Assembly: GCA_017562135.1 (NCBI GenBank) | Contig: QEYB01000282.1 | Location: 62,001-126,000 of the forward strand | Direction of reading: 5' to 3' | DNA length: 64,000 nt | Source of the DNA: Dipylidium caninum | Taxonomy: Eukaryota > Platyhelminthes > Cestoda > Cyclophyllidea > Dipylidiidae | In this document: positions 33,100-47,817 of the stretch, piece by piece | Numbering within the stretch: position 1 is the first letter of the stretch | Layout: every line of letters starts with the position of its first letter | Translations under genes and position numbers: made by a program | Notes under the pieces: model-generated | The model's input: the letters and a program-made list of their open reading frames with translations, nothing else | Told to the model about the DNA's origin: nothing | The model's database searches: none

Positions 33100-36000
33100 T
33101 CTCTTCAAAATTGAACCACTCTACACGGTTCTAATGTGAGTAATTAGACACAGAAAGGTATGAACAAAAAGGTAGGTTCATACTTCTAAAAGTAACAATC
33201 ATTACCCTATTTGCGGTGTTTATCCGGCCTTTACTATCAACTATCAATTTGCTAAACGTGAATCTCACCCGCTAAAATCTTAAAATCCCATTGATTTTAC
33301 ATTATTCACGCTCCTATTCATGTACCAATTATGGAACTCTACCTTATAAATACATGATAGCAATGATGTTGGAGACAGAAACTTGTCACCAGCAAGCGTA
33401 AAATGAAAACTGAAAATGACGTCTTTCTCGTAAAATCCGCCTTCAAGGTTGTTTGGCGTGTGTCATGAAAGTCTATTCTATCAGTCCCTTATTATGACAG
33501 CGTAAATCAATTCAGATGAAGTTGAACTTCTAGTTCAGACGTACCCCACCCCGCTGGCTTGGTCTCTATAGATCTTAAGCAATTTTATGTCCTCCCGGAT
33601 GCAGTCATTTTCGTCCCTACCGGATCACGGCAGGTTTTCATACTTTTTCGCCTACGGGACTATGTTACATATGTCCCATATTCCCCGAAGGTAGCAGCTG
33701 TTGGAAACCATGAAATGGGCGTTTTGTGTAGTATGTGATCTGCGACTGCGAGATATACTGTAATGTGCGCTCGATATTTTTATTTATAAATATCAAGAGT
33801 CTGCTTCGTACTTGTTTAGTAAAGATTTTTCGCATTTGTGTCCAATTTTAATTTTATTGTTTGCCGAAACCAAATGGAAACCAAACACGATTTTCATTTG
33901 TTTTTCTTGTACGAATTTAAATTGAACCATTATATATCTCAACAAGCTTCAAGAAACATTAATGAAGCACTCGGAGATGAATCCGATCGTTAAAAACTGC
34001 TCCATTTTGGCTTCAAAAATTTCATTCTGGCAATTTTGGTATCTTCAACGAGCCTCGAGAAGGACCACCGGCCCATGTTGATAAAGCGGAGAAATTAAGA
34101 ACGACTACTGAGGTACCCGACCCACACGCACGACTCTTCTTAAATGAGGTCTGAACTAGGAACTATCCATCCATACGGCTGTGTTAAAACATCTGCATGT
34201 AATAAATATAGAAAAAATGTACTCATATGTGCCGTAAGAAGCGACGCAACTGCAGATGTGCGCATCTTTGTTGCTTCCTCAAAATACGCGATTGCCGCCG
34301 TTTTTTTACAATAAATCATCCCTTGTGATGGAAATTGGGATTAAATGATACTCAAAAGCGATAAGGTAAATGGATAGACAAAAATACACACCCAGGACAC
34401 ACTCCTAAACCGAAATTTTACCATAAAAATATGGGTAACACATGGTAGAATGCCCAGGGATTGATCACCCATTAATCCTTCCTACAATAAAACCATGTGA
34501 AACCGCGTCAGCCGCGAAGTCCTAGAGCTGTGGAAAAAGTTAATGTAATGCATGAGAAACTTATGGAATAGTAGTCGGCTTTGCTCAATCGGCACGGCGC
34601 TATATCACAGCATGGTAAATAATGGTCACATAAAGCATTAGCATTGTTGACAAATTAACTTCTCTACAATATGAAATTTTACCACATCTTCAATATTCGT
34701 CTGATATTTCTCAGGCCGGTTATTACATTCCCCTTAAATACGAAATATTTATTGAAAAAAAAGCCATGACGAAGATGCTATTAACTTTTACAAATAAATA
34801 TTTAAAATGAGGCCTGCATGATTTATCAAAAAGTTGTAAATGCAAGTGGAATTTATTCCAATCAAATATTAAAAAATTAAGTGAAAACTCCACTTTTCTA
34901 ACTCATATTTTATGCCCGTTTTATAATTCCCAACCTAATAAAAAATGCTGGTACTATATTTGCTATGTACCTATCACCAATTCTGTGCGCGATTTTATGA
35001 GCTTTTGGCGATGCCTAACTATGCTAATTCGTTACCTCATTAACGAACCCAGATTTTGTAGTTGGTTTGTAACTCCAATCACCTTGTCCCCTTTCCCTTT
35101 TCCTGCAGTATAAAAAATGTCAGAATCTTGTGATGGGGGAGAACGGTCTTTGCCTTCGTCAGGCTAAGAATCGTTGGCAAACTCACCGTCTAAAAGGGCT
35201 GTATTTCATTTCGTAGTCTGTATTAAAGTGAGGAAGGCCATAATGCCTATCTCGTAACAAGCTCACGAGTAAATGATACTTCATGTGCTGAGGCCTCATA
35301 TTATAACAGGCCTCCCATTTCAGCGAAGGTGCTAGCTATGTTTTAAGGAAACGTCATTTCGGGGTCACGTACCTTGCCCCTAGGCCAAGGTGGTTCCAGG
35401 CTTTGATCCAGTATGATCGGCGACACTCAATGCCCTCATACCCGGATACTGTATCCGTTTAGACATTCAAAAGTATTTTGCTTAATGGGTGAAACGGTTT
35501 TTGCATTATATCATCCTAATTCACTAAAAGTTACAGTTCTTAAGTGGATCTCGCAGTTAACGCGGCCTAGAACCCACAATGGAATTCTCACGACTATCAT
35601 GAAACCACCGTTTCTGATAAAGACCACTAATTAGTAGTGGACGGAAGAACAAACTTCATTGGGACTGGTCGCCATCTGCTAGATGAGCATTGGTTTGCGG
35701 TAAACTCAATCACACCCTAGCCAGAGCAATTAGGAAACAGGGGGAGTAGTTTGCGTGTTTGCGAATATTTCCATGATTAAATTAATTAATAAAAATAATC
35801 CTCCCGCATTCTTGCCTGATAGGCAAAACTCCTTCAGCCAATTCCGCAAGAGTTTTATAAGCTGCTAGTTCTTGTTCACTTTCGAACTCATCCGTCATTG
35901 GTTGATCACTTTACTGTGTGTATGAATATGCCTGTGTGAGCTGTCATTGCTTTAACTCGTGGTGCATCATTCCAATTCGATGCTAGTTTGATTTTCGTCT

Positions 36001-38400
36001 TTGATCGTTTAGTCACTTGGATTAGCTGCCACCCTAGCCAAAATCATTTTTGAATGTTTGAGTAATAGGAAAAACGAGATATATGAGGTGATTGCTGGCA
36101 AATAGGCGATCATCTACAATTGCCCTGAATTCGACTGGGAATGGCCACATCAATCTAAATCGTCGGAGAACTCTTCTCCACGACCTCCTCGCCTCTCACC
36201 CATCCTCTATATTATTTTGCAAGTACAGGTAGTGGAGGCTGCTGCAAAGTGCAGGATTTCGACGGGAGCATATGATTCAAGCCTTAATTTGGTCATGTAA
36301 AGGGTAAGACAGGCCAGGATTTACTCACGAAAGCGATTTATCTACACCGACCCTAATTATGAAGCCCACATCTTTAGATTCGATAAAATAGCAATTGATG
36401 AATTCTACAGGGTACGCAATTGACTGAGAACACGAATCTAAATTAATCAAACAGCGACTGTGCTTCAATGGATAGTAAGTACACCGCTTAGGGCATAAAA
36501 GTTGCTCTTTTCACATAGGTTTGTAATATCGCCTTCCGTCAAATCGTGGCAGGAGCTATTATTTTAAAAGACCATTCGGTGGGCACATTAACAGCTCGTT
36601 CTGTCATTGGTTCTCCGCCGTATTTTTGCTTAAAGGTGCATAATTTCGAAATTGCGTAATTATGTAGGTGCCCAACATTGATTAGGGGCACGTGTTCACT
36701 CACATTTGTCGAAGAATTCTTAAAGCGAATTAATTATTGACGGATCATCTTCTTTAGCCTTTATTAAATGCTATAGTTTTATTTTTAGGTGCGCTCTACC
36801 TGTCCCTTGTGCCGTATCAATCACCCTACAACACAGACTAAAACAGCATCCGTCTCACGCGATGTAAAACTATGGGGAGGTATTGGCAGGTGGAGCTTTA
36901 GAGAACTGTAATGTTACTTTAAGCTACATAGATGGCCGATGAACTACCCTACTCCGGTTAAGTTTACATCTCATTTTATTGCCGAATTTCTTCTTTTATA
37001 AGGAAATCCTTTAATTTAGTGCGAGCTCTGCGAAGTGCAAAGGTATTACCGAAGAGACCTTGTGGCTGCCCTTACTGGCCTACCCAAATGTGCTTACCGC
37101 TGCACTACTTCCAGCGCATACATACACTGGCCTTTGACCTGCCCTCTCTTGCCTTGGCTCGTGCAGAAATTTTCATTGCTCCGAATATTTCCCTCCTTTC
37201 ACTGTATCTAAAAAACTTCACAACTAAAGATATTTAATCATAGCCAGCAAATATACACGATTATCTTAAGGGTAGGAATGAAGTAGGAAAATTCTTAACA
37301 GGTTAACATAAGACTTAATGGAAATGTACAGGAAATGAGACGTGACAGACAAGATTGCCAATAATTTAGTCTAGTGACTACATTTGTGGCATCAGTAATG
37401 AACCCACAGACATTCACAAAGGTCTCGCGATTTTGCACATTTCTCGCTTCTAGATCCCTGGTAAAATGCTAATAACACATTTGCCCTCTCGACTCTCATC
37501 TGCATCCCTTTGCATACAATTAAAAATCCAAAGAAAAGTCAACTTCCCCCATAATTACAAACATCCCTTATTTATAGTTTAACCTGGGTCGGAAGTTTTT
37601 TTAAAGCTAGACATCTACTCCGTTGAGGCCAAAAAACCAAAAAGTTGGCGAGATTCTCTATTTATTATTTGTTAAAGTAATTTTCTAATGTTTGCGGCAA
37701 AGAGAAAGATATGGGGAACGGCCGACCACGCTTCGGGATAAATCTAGGATCAGTGTTCACTAACTCCCAGTTCATTGTTCACAAAATTTATGGCCGCTTT
37801 GACTTCACTTTAACATTATGAGACTTCGCAAATGAAGAATCTAGTAAGTACCTATTGAAGAGCTTTTAATCACATGAAAGCACCCAAGCGCATAACACAT
37901 GTTTCCTACCGATTACGGTGGGGGCTAACTAAATAATCAAAGTGCCAAACTATATGCATAAATTCTAACTCACACCACCCTAGGCTGGACACGTTTCATT
38001 GTAGGATCTCCATTTCCTTTACGGTCTGATCGTGCGGGGAAAGTAGCCAGGTGTAGTACAGGCTTAGGGAGGCAAGTTAAAAAGTCCGCCAAGTCTAACA
38101 ACTAGTCACTGGAAGCATAATGCCATGCGTAGGAATTTGGCAAAACCACCACAACCCAACCCACCAGCCTTTGGTTAAAATGTTCGTCATCAGGCTGACG
38201 CGTCCGAACAAGTTTCAAACATCTTATTGGCTGGTGACTAACCAATAATACTATTTCAACACCCATTGGCACATTGCCACCATTAACTGCTGTGTGTCTC
38301 AGTCTCGCTATTTCGCCTTCAGCGTACTGCCGCAAGACACGTAGAGTGAAGCGGACTACTTGATCTTTCAAAAGTCCCTAACTTCTGCGACGAAGAGCAT
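33100..38400. other. no supported gene (about 5.3 kb intergenic)
   Basis: AT-rich spacer upstream of the GAS2-like gene. Frames at 35413, 37019 and 38102 (minus) are short and without motifs. No retroelement domains were recognised. Confidence 0.45.
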
Positions 38401-38419
38401 ATGTTGTATATGATGGATA

Positions 38420-41400
38420 ATGACTCGTAACGGTCATGTGGGAATGCGGGCATGCTCGCTGCCTCCTGAGAATCTGGCGACAGCGAGTGGATACTATCTA
38501 TTGAAAAATACCCCGAATGCTAAAGGAGAACAGTTATCTCAGAAGAAGCCCAATATTTTGACTGCCGGGGGGGAAATGAAGACCCCGAATAGCGTTGATT
38601 TGGGTCTTGCAGAAGAAGTTTACCCGCCATGTAGCGACTGCGATCCTTGTTCACCTGCCTCGGTTGATGCGGCAAACGGAACCAGCAAGCACTCTCCCAG
38701 TGACTGTAGTAGTGCCTTTACGGACGAAGATAGTGGATGTCAGGTGTTCTACTTAAGCAATGCTTTGCGTGTGGGCGCCAAACATCGCATTGGAAGAGCC
38801 TATTCGGTTTCGACTCTCGATTCTCCGTCCGTTCAGTCTTTCAATAACAAAGATGAATTTCTTGCAGCAATGACAGAGGATTTGGCTGACTGGATTTCTC
38901 GGCTATACCCCGATATAGCAAAGGATCTCGATCCCGAAAACTTCTTTGATAGGATTTCTGATGGAGTGTTACTTTGCCATCATGCTACGGAACTTCACCG
39001 TCTGCTTGAACGGGAGTTCCCTATAACCAATCAGTTCGGTGAACGTAGATTAGAGGGTGTACACATCGGTGGAGTGAAGCCGATTCTTCCCACCAATCCT
39101 CCGATTTTTCAGTCTCGAAGTTTTGGTGCTGTAAACCTAGCTGGTGGGAGTTTTTGGGCTCGTGACAATGTTGCCAATTTCATTCGTTGGTGTCGAGCAA
39201 TGCGATTGCCGGATTGTATTCTTTTCGAAACGGAGGACCTCGTCTCTCGTAAAAATCTTCGCAGTGTTGTTGTCTGCTTACTTGAATTGGCTCGCCTCGG
39301 TGGACGAGTTGGAATGGAAGTTCCCGAAATCGTCTACCTCGAAAAGGAGATTGACAACGAGATCACATTAGGTGGACGCGCTTTTGGGAGTGACTGTGAA
39401 ACCCCACTCTGGATTTTCCTTCCTACGATTGGAGTGGTGATACACACGAGCTGAATGGCAAGACAATGAAAGTGTCAATCGGGACAGAGGCCGAGGCTAC
39501 TACGTTAAACTCAGCAGTCGGTGTAGATGCCTTAGAACTTCCCCTCCCCGTCAAACAAATGAATCACGACAACAATGCCCCTACATTAAGAGAAAAGAAG
39601 AGAGAGGAACTAGAACTCAAACACCAAGAAGCACTCAGGGGTAAGCAGGTGGCAGAACAGGAGGAGGAGACAAAGAACAAGAAATCACGATACAACCGCC
39701 CTGTCATCGACATGCGCTCCTTAGACGAGATCGTAAGTCCTCATGAATATGAACCTCAACGGTATGCTCTTCATCGTATTCCAGAGGTAAGGAGTTTAAC
39801 AACCGCAAGTACAAATATTCCAAACTATTGCTTAAGTGGAGAAGGGAGTGAGCGTACCCAAAGTCGGGAATCACGTAGGGTCGAATTGGTGAATGTTAAC
39901 TGAACTATCCTTTTTCCCACCACAACTTATCCTTTTTTAGCTCAGTTGTGAAGTCTAGTAATTACTCCACCCTCAACATCTATTTTTCACCTCCCCATGA
40001 TAAATTTATCTCAAATAACATCGAAGTCTCTGACATTCATAGATACATAGCTGCGCGGGTAAACGTACCACTTTTGAAGGCTGTATTTACAGTTAGAGGT
40101 GGTCAAGCAGTGTATAGGTGAGGTGCGACGTAAACAAATGTTGGCCTGGGTAGTGTGTATATTAATACGGTATCACGGGTGGCTGCGGAATTTTGGTTCT
40201 AATGATTTTCCTTCTCGCCATTGATTTGCCAGCATTACTTTTCGATTTGGGGAGATAAGGGATCTGGATGACTGCATTTTTGCAACCCCCAAGACAAATT
40301 GGATTAACCTGAATCGTTCATCCATGTGCATGGCTAGGTGTTTTATTATTCAAACCCCCAATTTTGTCTCGTCCAAGCATCTCTTCTTCTTGTGCCTGTA
40401 TGTGTTATTGCGTGTGTGTGTGAGTCATGACTAAGCACCCGGTCTCACCCACCTCCACGATTGGCCAGATGAGGTGGCCGGACGAGGCGGGAGGAACTTG
40501 ATTCAACCCTGAAATGCACATAAGTCTAAAAAGTCAGAGCAACACCTGTGCCGATTGCGCAAACTAGCGAAATGCACCATACCTCCAAAGTTGATTGGTT
40601 TAAGTTGAGGCGGATTTCTTGAATTGTTCGTTAGTTTTTCTCTTTTTTTGGTTATAATAGAATATGGAGCAAATTGATGTTGTCGGCATGTTAAAAATTG
40701 CTATTTTTAAACCTCTTAGTTAAATTTATTTAGGTCCCCAGTAGTTAGTAATTACTAAATTAACATGGAGTTCCACCTCGCCTATTTTCATTTTTTTCTC
40801 TCTTCAACGTACCTCAGTTGCCCACAAAAGTGGCTGCCCTCTTCTGGATTCCCTCCGGACTCATTCGAACCTAAGGGAATTAGGTGATTTATCCGCACTT
40901 TCAATACAGATTTTCAACATCTTGCAAGATGGTAACGCCATGATTTCCCATTTCGCAATAATACCACATTTCAATATTAACATTTATGCAGGTGAATCTC
41001 GCCCTGTTAAATAATTCCATCCGACTAACGTCACTCCTTAGACCCCGTTTAGCAGATATACCCTCTTTCTTTCTAACACCAGCGTCAGAAAACGCATACA
41101 GCAAAGCGCCGCGTCATTAGCTGTGTGACTTCACACACTAAGCCACCACGAACTTTCGAATCTTTAAGGTCATCTACTTCGACCTCATTCCTAGTCGATT
41201 TCGTCAAAATACCAATTCTTCAATTGTTGTTCCCAAATCTGGGCTTGTAACACTCATAAAGTGCACCCCCTTCTCTCAAGTTATAAGCGAGTTCAATATC
41301 AATGTTGCGTATAGGTCTGCGAAGGGTCACCGGTCATTAACTTATCTCGTGCGATAATCTTGTAGCGGGGACCTCCTCTTTATCTTCGACTTTCATGGCA

Positions 41401-44400
41401 GTTTTTTGTTCCCAATTTCTTTTGTGGCCTGAGGTGGGGTTGGCTTAATTCCGCGTACACGCGTGAGTCACTGGCTGCAGGAAGGATAGGGTAAGACTCC
41501 CGACAACTTTCGTCTTGGAAAGCAGGTGAGAGGGGGGAGGAAGAACCATCTTTCCTTCCTCTCTCCTCTCTTTCGCTTCTGCATGCGCACGCATATTGGG
41601 GCAAATGATTAGACAACATCTGGACGGCCGTGTATACCCCTAAAATGTTGGGTCTCCTAGGTCGACAAAATTGGAACAAGAAAAAGATATGGTGTCAAAC
41701 TGTAGATCGGATTTCCAATCATAGAGCCGAAATTTTTAATTCAGTTTGCTTAGACCATGCTTCTTTAAGCATCTGTCAACATCCTTGTTTTTTCCACCTG
41801 AATACCTCCTGTTAATCGTATTTGTACATGAAACAGTCGTGTATGCTGGCTACAGGTCTTCTGAGACCTAAGCAAATGTTAGAACGTCTTAAACACACAT
41901 GTAACATCAGTGCTGGCGTCTTCATGACTCCCAACTGTTTTTAATTTTTGAGTGAACACGTGCACTACTGCGATGTTGGTGGGGCGATGCACCCTAGCAG
42001 ACAGCAAGGTGCGCCCTAACTTCGCATTATTTAGCATCGTCGACGTGAAGGCCCCTGGTAAATGACAAAAATCGTAAAAATAAAACCATTTCCTCATGTT
42101 GACTTTCCCTGTTAGAACGACTTTATTCTTTCGCATTTTTCATCACTTTCATGTACTTCTTTCTATCCGAGGTTCGAGAAAAACTGGCCCAGTGTACGTG
42201 CGAACAGACTTTTCCCATGATCCGATTGAGTGAAGGCCGCTACCTGTTCGGTGACAAGAGCACTCAAATCTTTGTTCGTGTATGTTCAATCATGCCAGAA
42301 TTTATTGCAATTTTTGCATATATGGAATAATCTGTCTTGTCATTGCTATTACTTTGTCAAGTATTTATGAAGTAGTGTCACTGTTTACTAAACGCTACCA
42401 TGGCGCCAACGAAATGGATTACGACGGCAACGACATTTAAGGCTTTCTATAAAGGTATCTAAGGCGTTTCAATACACGATAATATGTGCCATTCTATCCC
42501 CCCTCCAAAGTGATGCCTTCATTTTAGTCCTATTAGGGCGACGAGGGCATGAAGCAACCGTTTTCTCTGGTTGCCCTAAAATCCACTCAATTTTTGTGCA
42601 TTTATTCACTCAGATCTCTAGTGTGTGTACTGAGAACAGTCTTAGTCAAGAGTAAATAAAGGATATTAAGGCAGAATGAGTTATGTCCCCTATGCCGCGT
42701 GAAACTTAAACAAAAAAGGTGCAGTATTTGTCTTTCTTCTTTCAGATTCTTAGAAGCCACGTCATGGTTCGTGTAGGCGGAGGCTGGGATACTTTGGACC
42801 ACTTCTTATTGAAATACGACGAGTGTAGAAAGGCCCAACAGCAAAGTAAGAGGGTTGTTCCTATTTATGTCTGCACACGTCCCATCCTCTCGTCAGCCTT
42901 CTAAGGTAATAGGGCGCCTCAGTGTCGCCATTTTTGCCTCCTGTGGCTCATTTAATTTATAAACAGGAATTGGTGCGATCTTAAAATGGTGTTAGGCGCA
43001 ATTTTATCCGGCGGAATCGTAGTTTCTAAAGTACATCTTCGACCACTCGAGAAATGCGTTTAGTCTTAGTCAGGTAAGTCTTCTTTGTGCTTTCTTTTCG
43101 CTAAGGTTTGGTGGAAAGTAGGCTCTCCTCACATGGAAGAAAGTGTCAAAAAACTATTGCCTATCCCATTTGCCCCTTCCTTCTTACACAAACGCTCACA
43201 ATTACGGGCGGGTACACGCATAATTTTGACGGTGGGATGCGGGATAATGTATGGAAATGAAGTTATATATAAGCTTACATCCATATGCCAGAAAATTTCC
43301 CATTGGGAGAAATATAAACCCGAGAAAATTCGTACTTTGCAAGACCTTCGTTTGTGCAGCGCCTGACTTAAAATGTTGTTTGGCCCCTTAATTGCAGGCT
43401 GTTTGATTAACTACTATAATATAGAGGAAGCACCGGGAATTCATCTTTTAATTGGACAACCTATCTTCAATTTGGCCTCGCATCCGCTGCTCCTCGACAT
43501 CTAGTACAGGTTGAACCTCCGACCTGATATTATACGAACGGCTTAAAATTAAACAAAGTGCCTTAAGGCCTTGGATGGTTTCCTGCCCAGCTGCTTCACA
43601 TCACTGACAGATCCATCGCAAGAAGAGCGATTGTTGTTTAAAACCTTTGGAGGGAAGAGGTTTAGGGGTAATATATGGTTTTGCATCTGAATGTACGGGC
43701 ATGGGGATAGCTGAGCAGCGGGAATGTTATGTCACGTGTGTGATATTCACTTCGTATAGCATTAGTACTTCAGAGAACAGCGCATCCTCATTACGGGCAT
43801 GTGGTTCTTGCGAATGTCTTTACACTAGTGCATCCTGAGTAAACCTAATACTTGTCATAATGGCAAAGGAAGAGTGATCACTATGCTCTTGCAGATGAGT
43901 GGGTCTTTCATATTATTCTGATACCTGCAGACTGCATCAGTGTAATTTAATGAAACTATCTTCAATAGGTATAAAAAGCATTGTTATGCTTTCGGAGTTA
44001 AACCTTGGTTTCGAATATTGTTGTCTGGTCAAAAGTAAGCAACTAAGTCCTGATATGCGAGTTTACGAAAACGGTTTGCTTGGCGAGCTGTTTTTACCGC
44101 CTTGGTGAATGAAACGTACCAGAATGACATATACTCTTAACTGTTACTTATTTGTTTTGTTAGACACTAATTTTCCTTACTTATACCACTGCCACCTTTC
44201 TTGCTGCCTCTATCGCTATAGGCGGTCCATCTACGCCTGACAAAAGGTCGAACTTTAAGAAGGCGCATTCCCACTCAACGGATGATGGGGTCCTGAACGC
44301 CTCCAATACAGCGGGTCTCATTGATGCAGTTGGAAAAGTTTTGGAGCACGGTCCCTTCTTGGGAGAAGGGAACCTCCAGGTGACGAAGAAAGGGCGAGAA

Positions 44401-46473
44401 GTGGTTTACACTACCTCTGAAGTGTTCCACCCACTACCGTCCAAGTGCAATTCAGCAAGTCATTGTTTTAAAATCCTGAAAGATCCTGGAAAATCAAAGG
44501 GAGGTGGGGATGAGATGGTGAAGGAACAACTTTCATCCGATTCCAGCATTGATAACGTCTTTCTGACTCAAGTGATAAGTCAGGTGCTTTCCAGAACCTA
44601 CCATATTCTGAAGACTTGAGATATTGGTTGCATATGTTGCTAGTATCTGGAAACGGCCCACCTCTCCCACAATAAGACCAAAAGTTGGTTACTTTTGGTT
44701 AAAACAGACACGGCAAACACTTTACGGATTCTTTTGGGGTCTTCCCTCTCGTATGAGGTTTCTATTGGTGTGTGTGAAACTGAAGGCAAATGCTTTTGTT
44801 TCAACGATTTACGTGAACTCAATTCTTTTGACTTGAATCACTTCTTTTCCTCTCATTTACTCAACCTTTTTTGTCATTTTAAGCAAAATGTTTCAGCCCT
44901 CAATTTCGGCCACTCTTGAAGATCGTTTTAACGATGTTAGGCCGACACAAATGTCATGAACCAGGCTTAAAAGGTGGATTTGTTTTGTCTACGAATGGAT
45001 GTCTCACTGCGTTTCTTATTTGTTTTAGACCATGGGGAAAACCGTAATCTGTGAGACTGCCGAGAACTGTGCTTCACACATAGACCCCTTCATTGCAATT
45101 AGAGATCAGAAAGAAGGCTTCTTTGGCCAGACCAAAGAGTGCAATAACGCTATTGTCTCGTCCACAAAGTCGAGCATTGACGATTTGCATTCAACTCCAA
45201 TTATAGATCAGGTTAGTGCGTCGCGTGAATCCCTCGGAAAGCTGCATGCTCCTCGTTAACACCGCCACCCTAGTTTGACAGCATCCATAGAGTAGCACCT
45301 TGCTGACCAGTACCTTCTGGACTCCTTCTAGTAATGAAACCGCATACATTAAAGTTGCTTTATTTTAGCCTTCGGGAGGCGTAGAAGAAAGCTTTTCTAT
45401 GACAACCGCTTTCTGAATGACGTTAATACTGAAGTAGTACTTGACGGTTGCGTAAATCCTCACAAGATGATCCTTTTATTCAGAAAGTTTCCTTTACTAA
45501 ATTATTTACTTATAGAAGGGGAATTGATTTTCCAGTGAGTCCCAACTACTGCCCCAAACTAAACAGATCTACTGCTGATGTCTGCAATCAACATTCATTC
45601 CTGAGACTTTTCAAGTTGATCTGAATAAATGCTAACACTATGTTGTATCACCTTCACAGGTTGTCGGTGGATTTGACGAGGTGAAATCTTCCAAGATCGA
45701 TGAAATAAATTTAAACAAAACTGTGATAAAGGCGAAACCAAAGAATAATCTTCTCCCCTCCCCATATAAACCCGGCTCTAATCCCCCTCGTCGGATGATC
45801 CCAAGCTCAAGCCAGGACTACAGTATCAACCGTCATAAGGCTACATCCGCCCAAAATCTAGCAATGATCGGGAAATCAACTGAGACTCGCTTAAGAAACT
45901 TTTCCCAGTCTACAATGTCCCTTAACGAACCCTCCTCTGTCAAATGCACAAGCAAACGGACTACCATTCAACCAAATCCAACCGCCCCCCTGAATCATAA
46001 CAAACGCGCAAATTCAATTTCGAGTCTCGGGTCACCAAGTGGAGCTGTTTTGCGAACCCGACAGCCGATAGACACACCGAAAATGACTGTTTGGGAGCGT
46101 CTTTCTGTTAATACTACACGAAACCCAAACGTCCCCAAAATTGTCTCTTTCTTCAGCGACCGCCCTGAAGAGACAGCAAGCACCACCTCAACAATCCACT
46201 ATGGCGAGTAATCGCGTCTCCTCTTTAAAACGACGCAATTCTGTCAGCACGGAGGTCTCAACAACTTCAGCTGTTAGTCCTCTAACGAAACAAGAATCAC
46301 AAAAGACAGCGATGTCGTCCACGGGACCAACTCCAATTCATCGTTCATCAGTGGCGAGATTGCCTGCGAGCGGGTCACGCATTCCTAGGCCGGCGAAAAC
46401 TCTCACTGTATCCGCGGCACGATCTAAATCGGTTGGATCGAGTCTCCACACAAAATGCAACTCCACCACCTAG
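38420..46473 (+). CDS. GAS2L: GAS2-like actin/microtubule linker (CH + GAR domains, SxIP tail)
   Basis: Proteins of the GAS2-like/Pickled eggs family cross-link actin and microtubules. Exon 1 (38420-39786, with one frame break near 39398) encodes a serine-rich start, then the calponin-homology domain at about residues 150-300 ([61 protein letters not shown]) and a charged linker with [14 protein letters not shown]. Exons 42172-42279 ([19 protein letters not shown]) and 42746-42845 ([20 protein letters not shown]) form the GAR (GAS2) domain. Exons 44222-44583, 45029-45211 and 45660-46473 encode a Ser/Thr/Pro/basic tail containing [10 protein letters not shown], a classic SxIP EB1-binding motif. 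All recognised junctions agree in phase. A second frame change lies near 46140-46160. The tail end faces USP32. Confidence 0.93.
39904..42171 (+). other. GAS2-like intron
   Basis: Large intron of the GAS2-like gene; the donor gtaaggag is at 39787 and the acceptor ctatccgag before 42172. It contains a short GT repeat (about 40412-40422) and no supported exon. The frame from 39787 to 39903 is read-through beyond the donor. Confidence 0.6.
42846..44221 (+). other. GAS2-like intron
   Basis: Runs from the gtaagagg donor at 42846 to the tatcgctatag acceptor before 44222. Phase 1 on both sides gives the joined serine codon A/GC. Open frames inside (43085-43366, 43647-43838, 43899-44108) are not flanked by matching-phase splice sites and were not accepted as exons. 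Confidence 0.6.
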
Positions 46474-47817
46474 GTGTGACGTCTGAAAACCGCTCACCAA
46501 GTCTTTCTACTCAAGAAAATTTCACAACTAAGATGCTAAATGCGATCCCCGTCCCCTCTCCTTCCTTTAAACCACATCTCCACGTAGACATCATATACAT
46601 ACATACATTCCACCATCATATGCCTTAGTGTTACCGCTGTCGGCTGTGATACAACCTAACATCCCCAACGCGCCTCACTTTCTGACTTCACTAACACTAC
46701 TATTCGATGTCGGGATTTCTGTACAGAACATACATGAATTAATTACAAAACTCACTTTAACTTCTCTATCTTGATCCTTCTGCATCGACTTTGATAATTT
46801 TGATTACAATTACGTATTCTCTATCGTATCAGTAAACTCACTTTTCTACTTTATTTAACTGAAAAGTTGAGAGGGAAAAGAGATTGGGATGAATGACAAC
46901 AATCCTGATACCTGAAAGCCTGAACAAGATGTCAAGGCTGTAAAGCCGAAGGGCCATCAGTCTCGGTGACGTCGTTCATAAAATAGCAGGTAGGCTTCCG
47001 GTGTGACGACACTGTCCTTCCCAATTTCCTACCAAGTTGAAGAAGAGGTGATAATGGGGACATGTTAGGTGAGAAGCGGGTACCAAGGCTTGGTGTTTCT
47101 TGTCAAAAGAGGGGGCATATTTGTCACGGTTAATGTCGTGGTGCTGAGGCTGTCTTTTCTGCCTATATTAAGATCACGTGACCATTTTGTGCGAAGTTCA
47201 TAGTCTCCCGCCTTTCCTGCCAAAAATGAAGTGACACCGTCATGTCAATCCGTGAAGTGAGTCGATTTTGAGCTAGGTAGAGGAATGACCAACGAGAAAT
47301 TGGTATCACTACCTTAAGTGATGAGTGGCAGTTATCAACAATTCTCATTACAGCGCGTGGACTTTACTGTATTGCTCTCAAGTATGGGAGCAAAGGGTTT
47401 CACACCGCTCTTCATTACTTCGAAATCAAGAAGTGAGAGACTGTTTATATGGTCTCTTAAAGCGACTACCTAGGCTACACGAAGCCACTGATCTTGACGC
47501 ATAGCCTTAAAAAGACGAAAAATAACAAAAGGAAAAAAATAGGTGGATTAGCAAGCCATACACGCGGTAGGAGCTCTTTTTCATTTTAAGTTATACCGCC
47601 TTTTGGATAGGTTAAATAAATCACTTTTAGTGGTTAACACTTACTGTCAGTAATGGCACTGATGGGCATCGGCCACCACAAACACCAACCAGTTGTTACT
47701 TCCTCAGATGACAACTATTCGAGCAACAATAGCTTAAGGATAAACTTAATGCTACCTACAACGTCACATATTTGTGACGCACGGTGTCAAGTGCCGAGAT
47801 TGAGGCGTCACAAATGG

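Noticed and set aside
38102..38371. 89-codon minus-strand frame just upstream of GAS2-like
   Set aside because: No family resemblance and no splice context. Kept out for lack of support, though a small gene cannot be excluded.
43085..44108. Open frames inside the GAS2-like intron as extra exons
   Set aside because: The exons on either side (42846 and 44222) already join in perfect phase. These frames lack matching splice borders.
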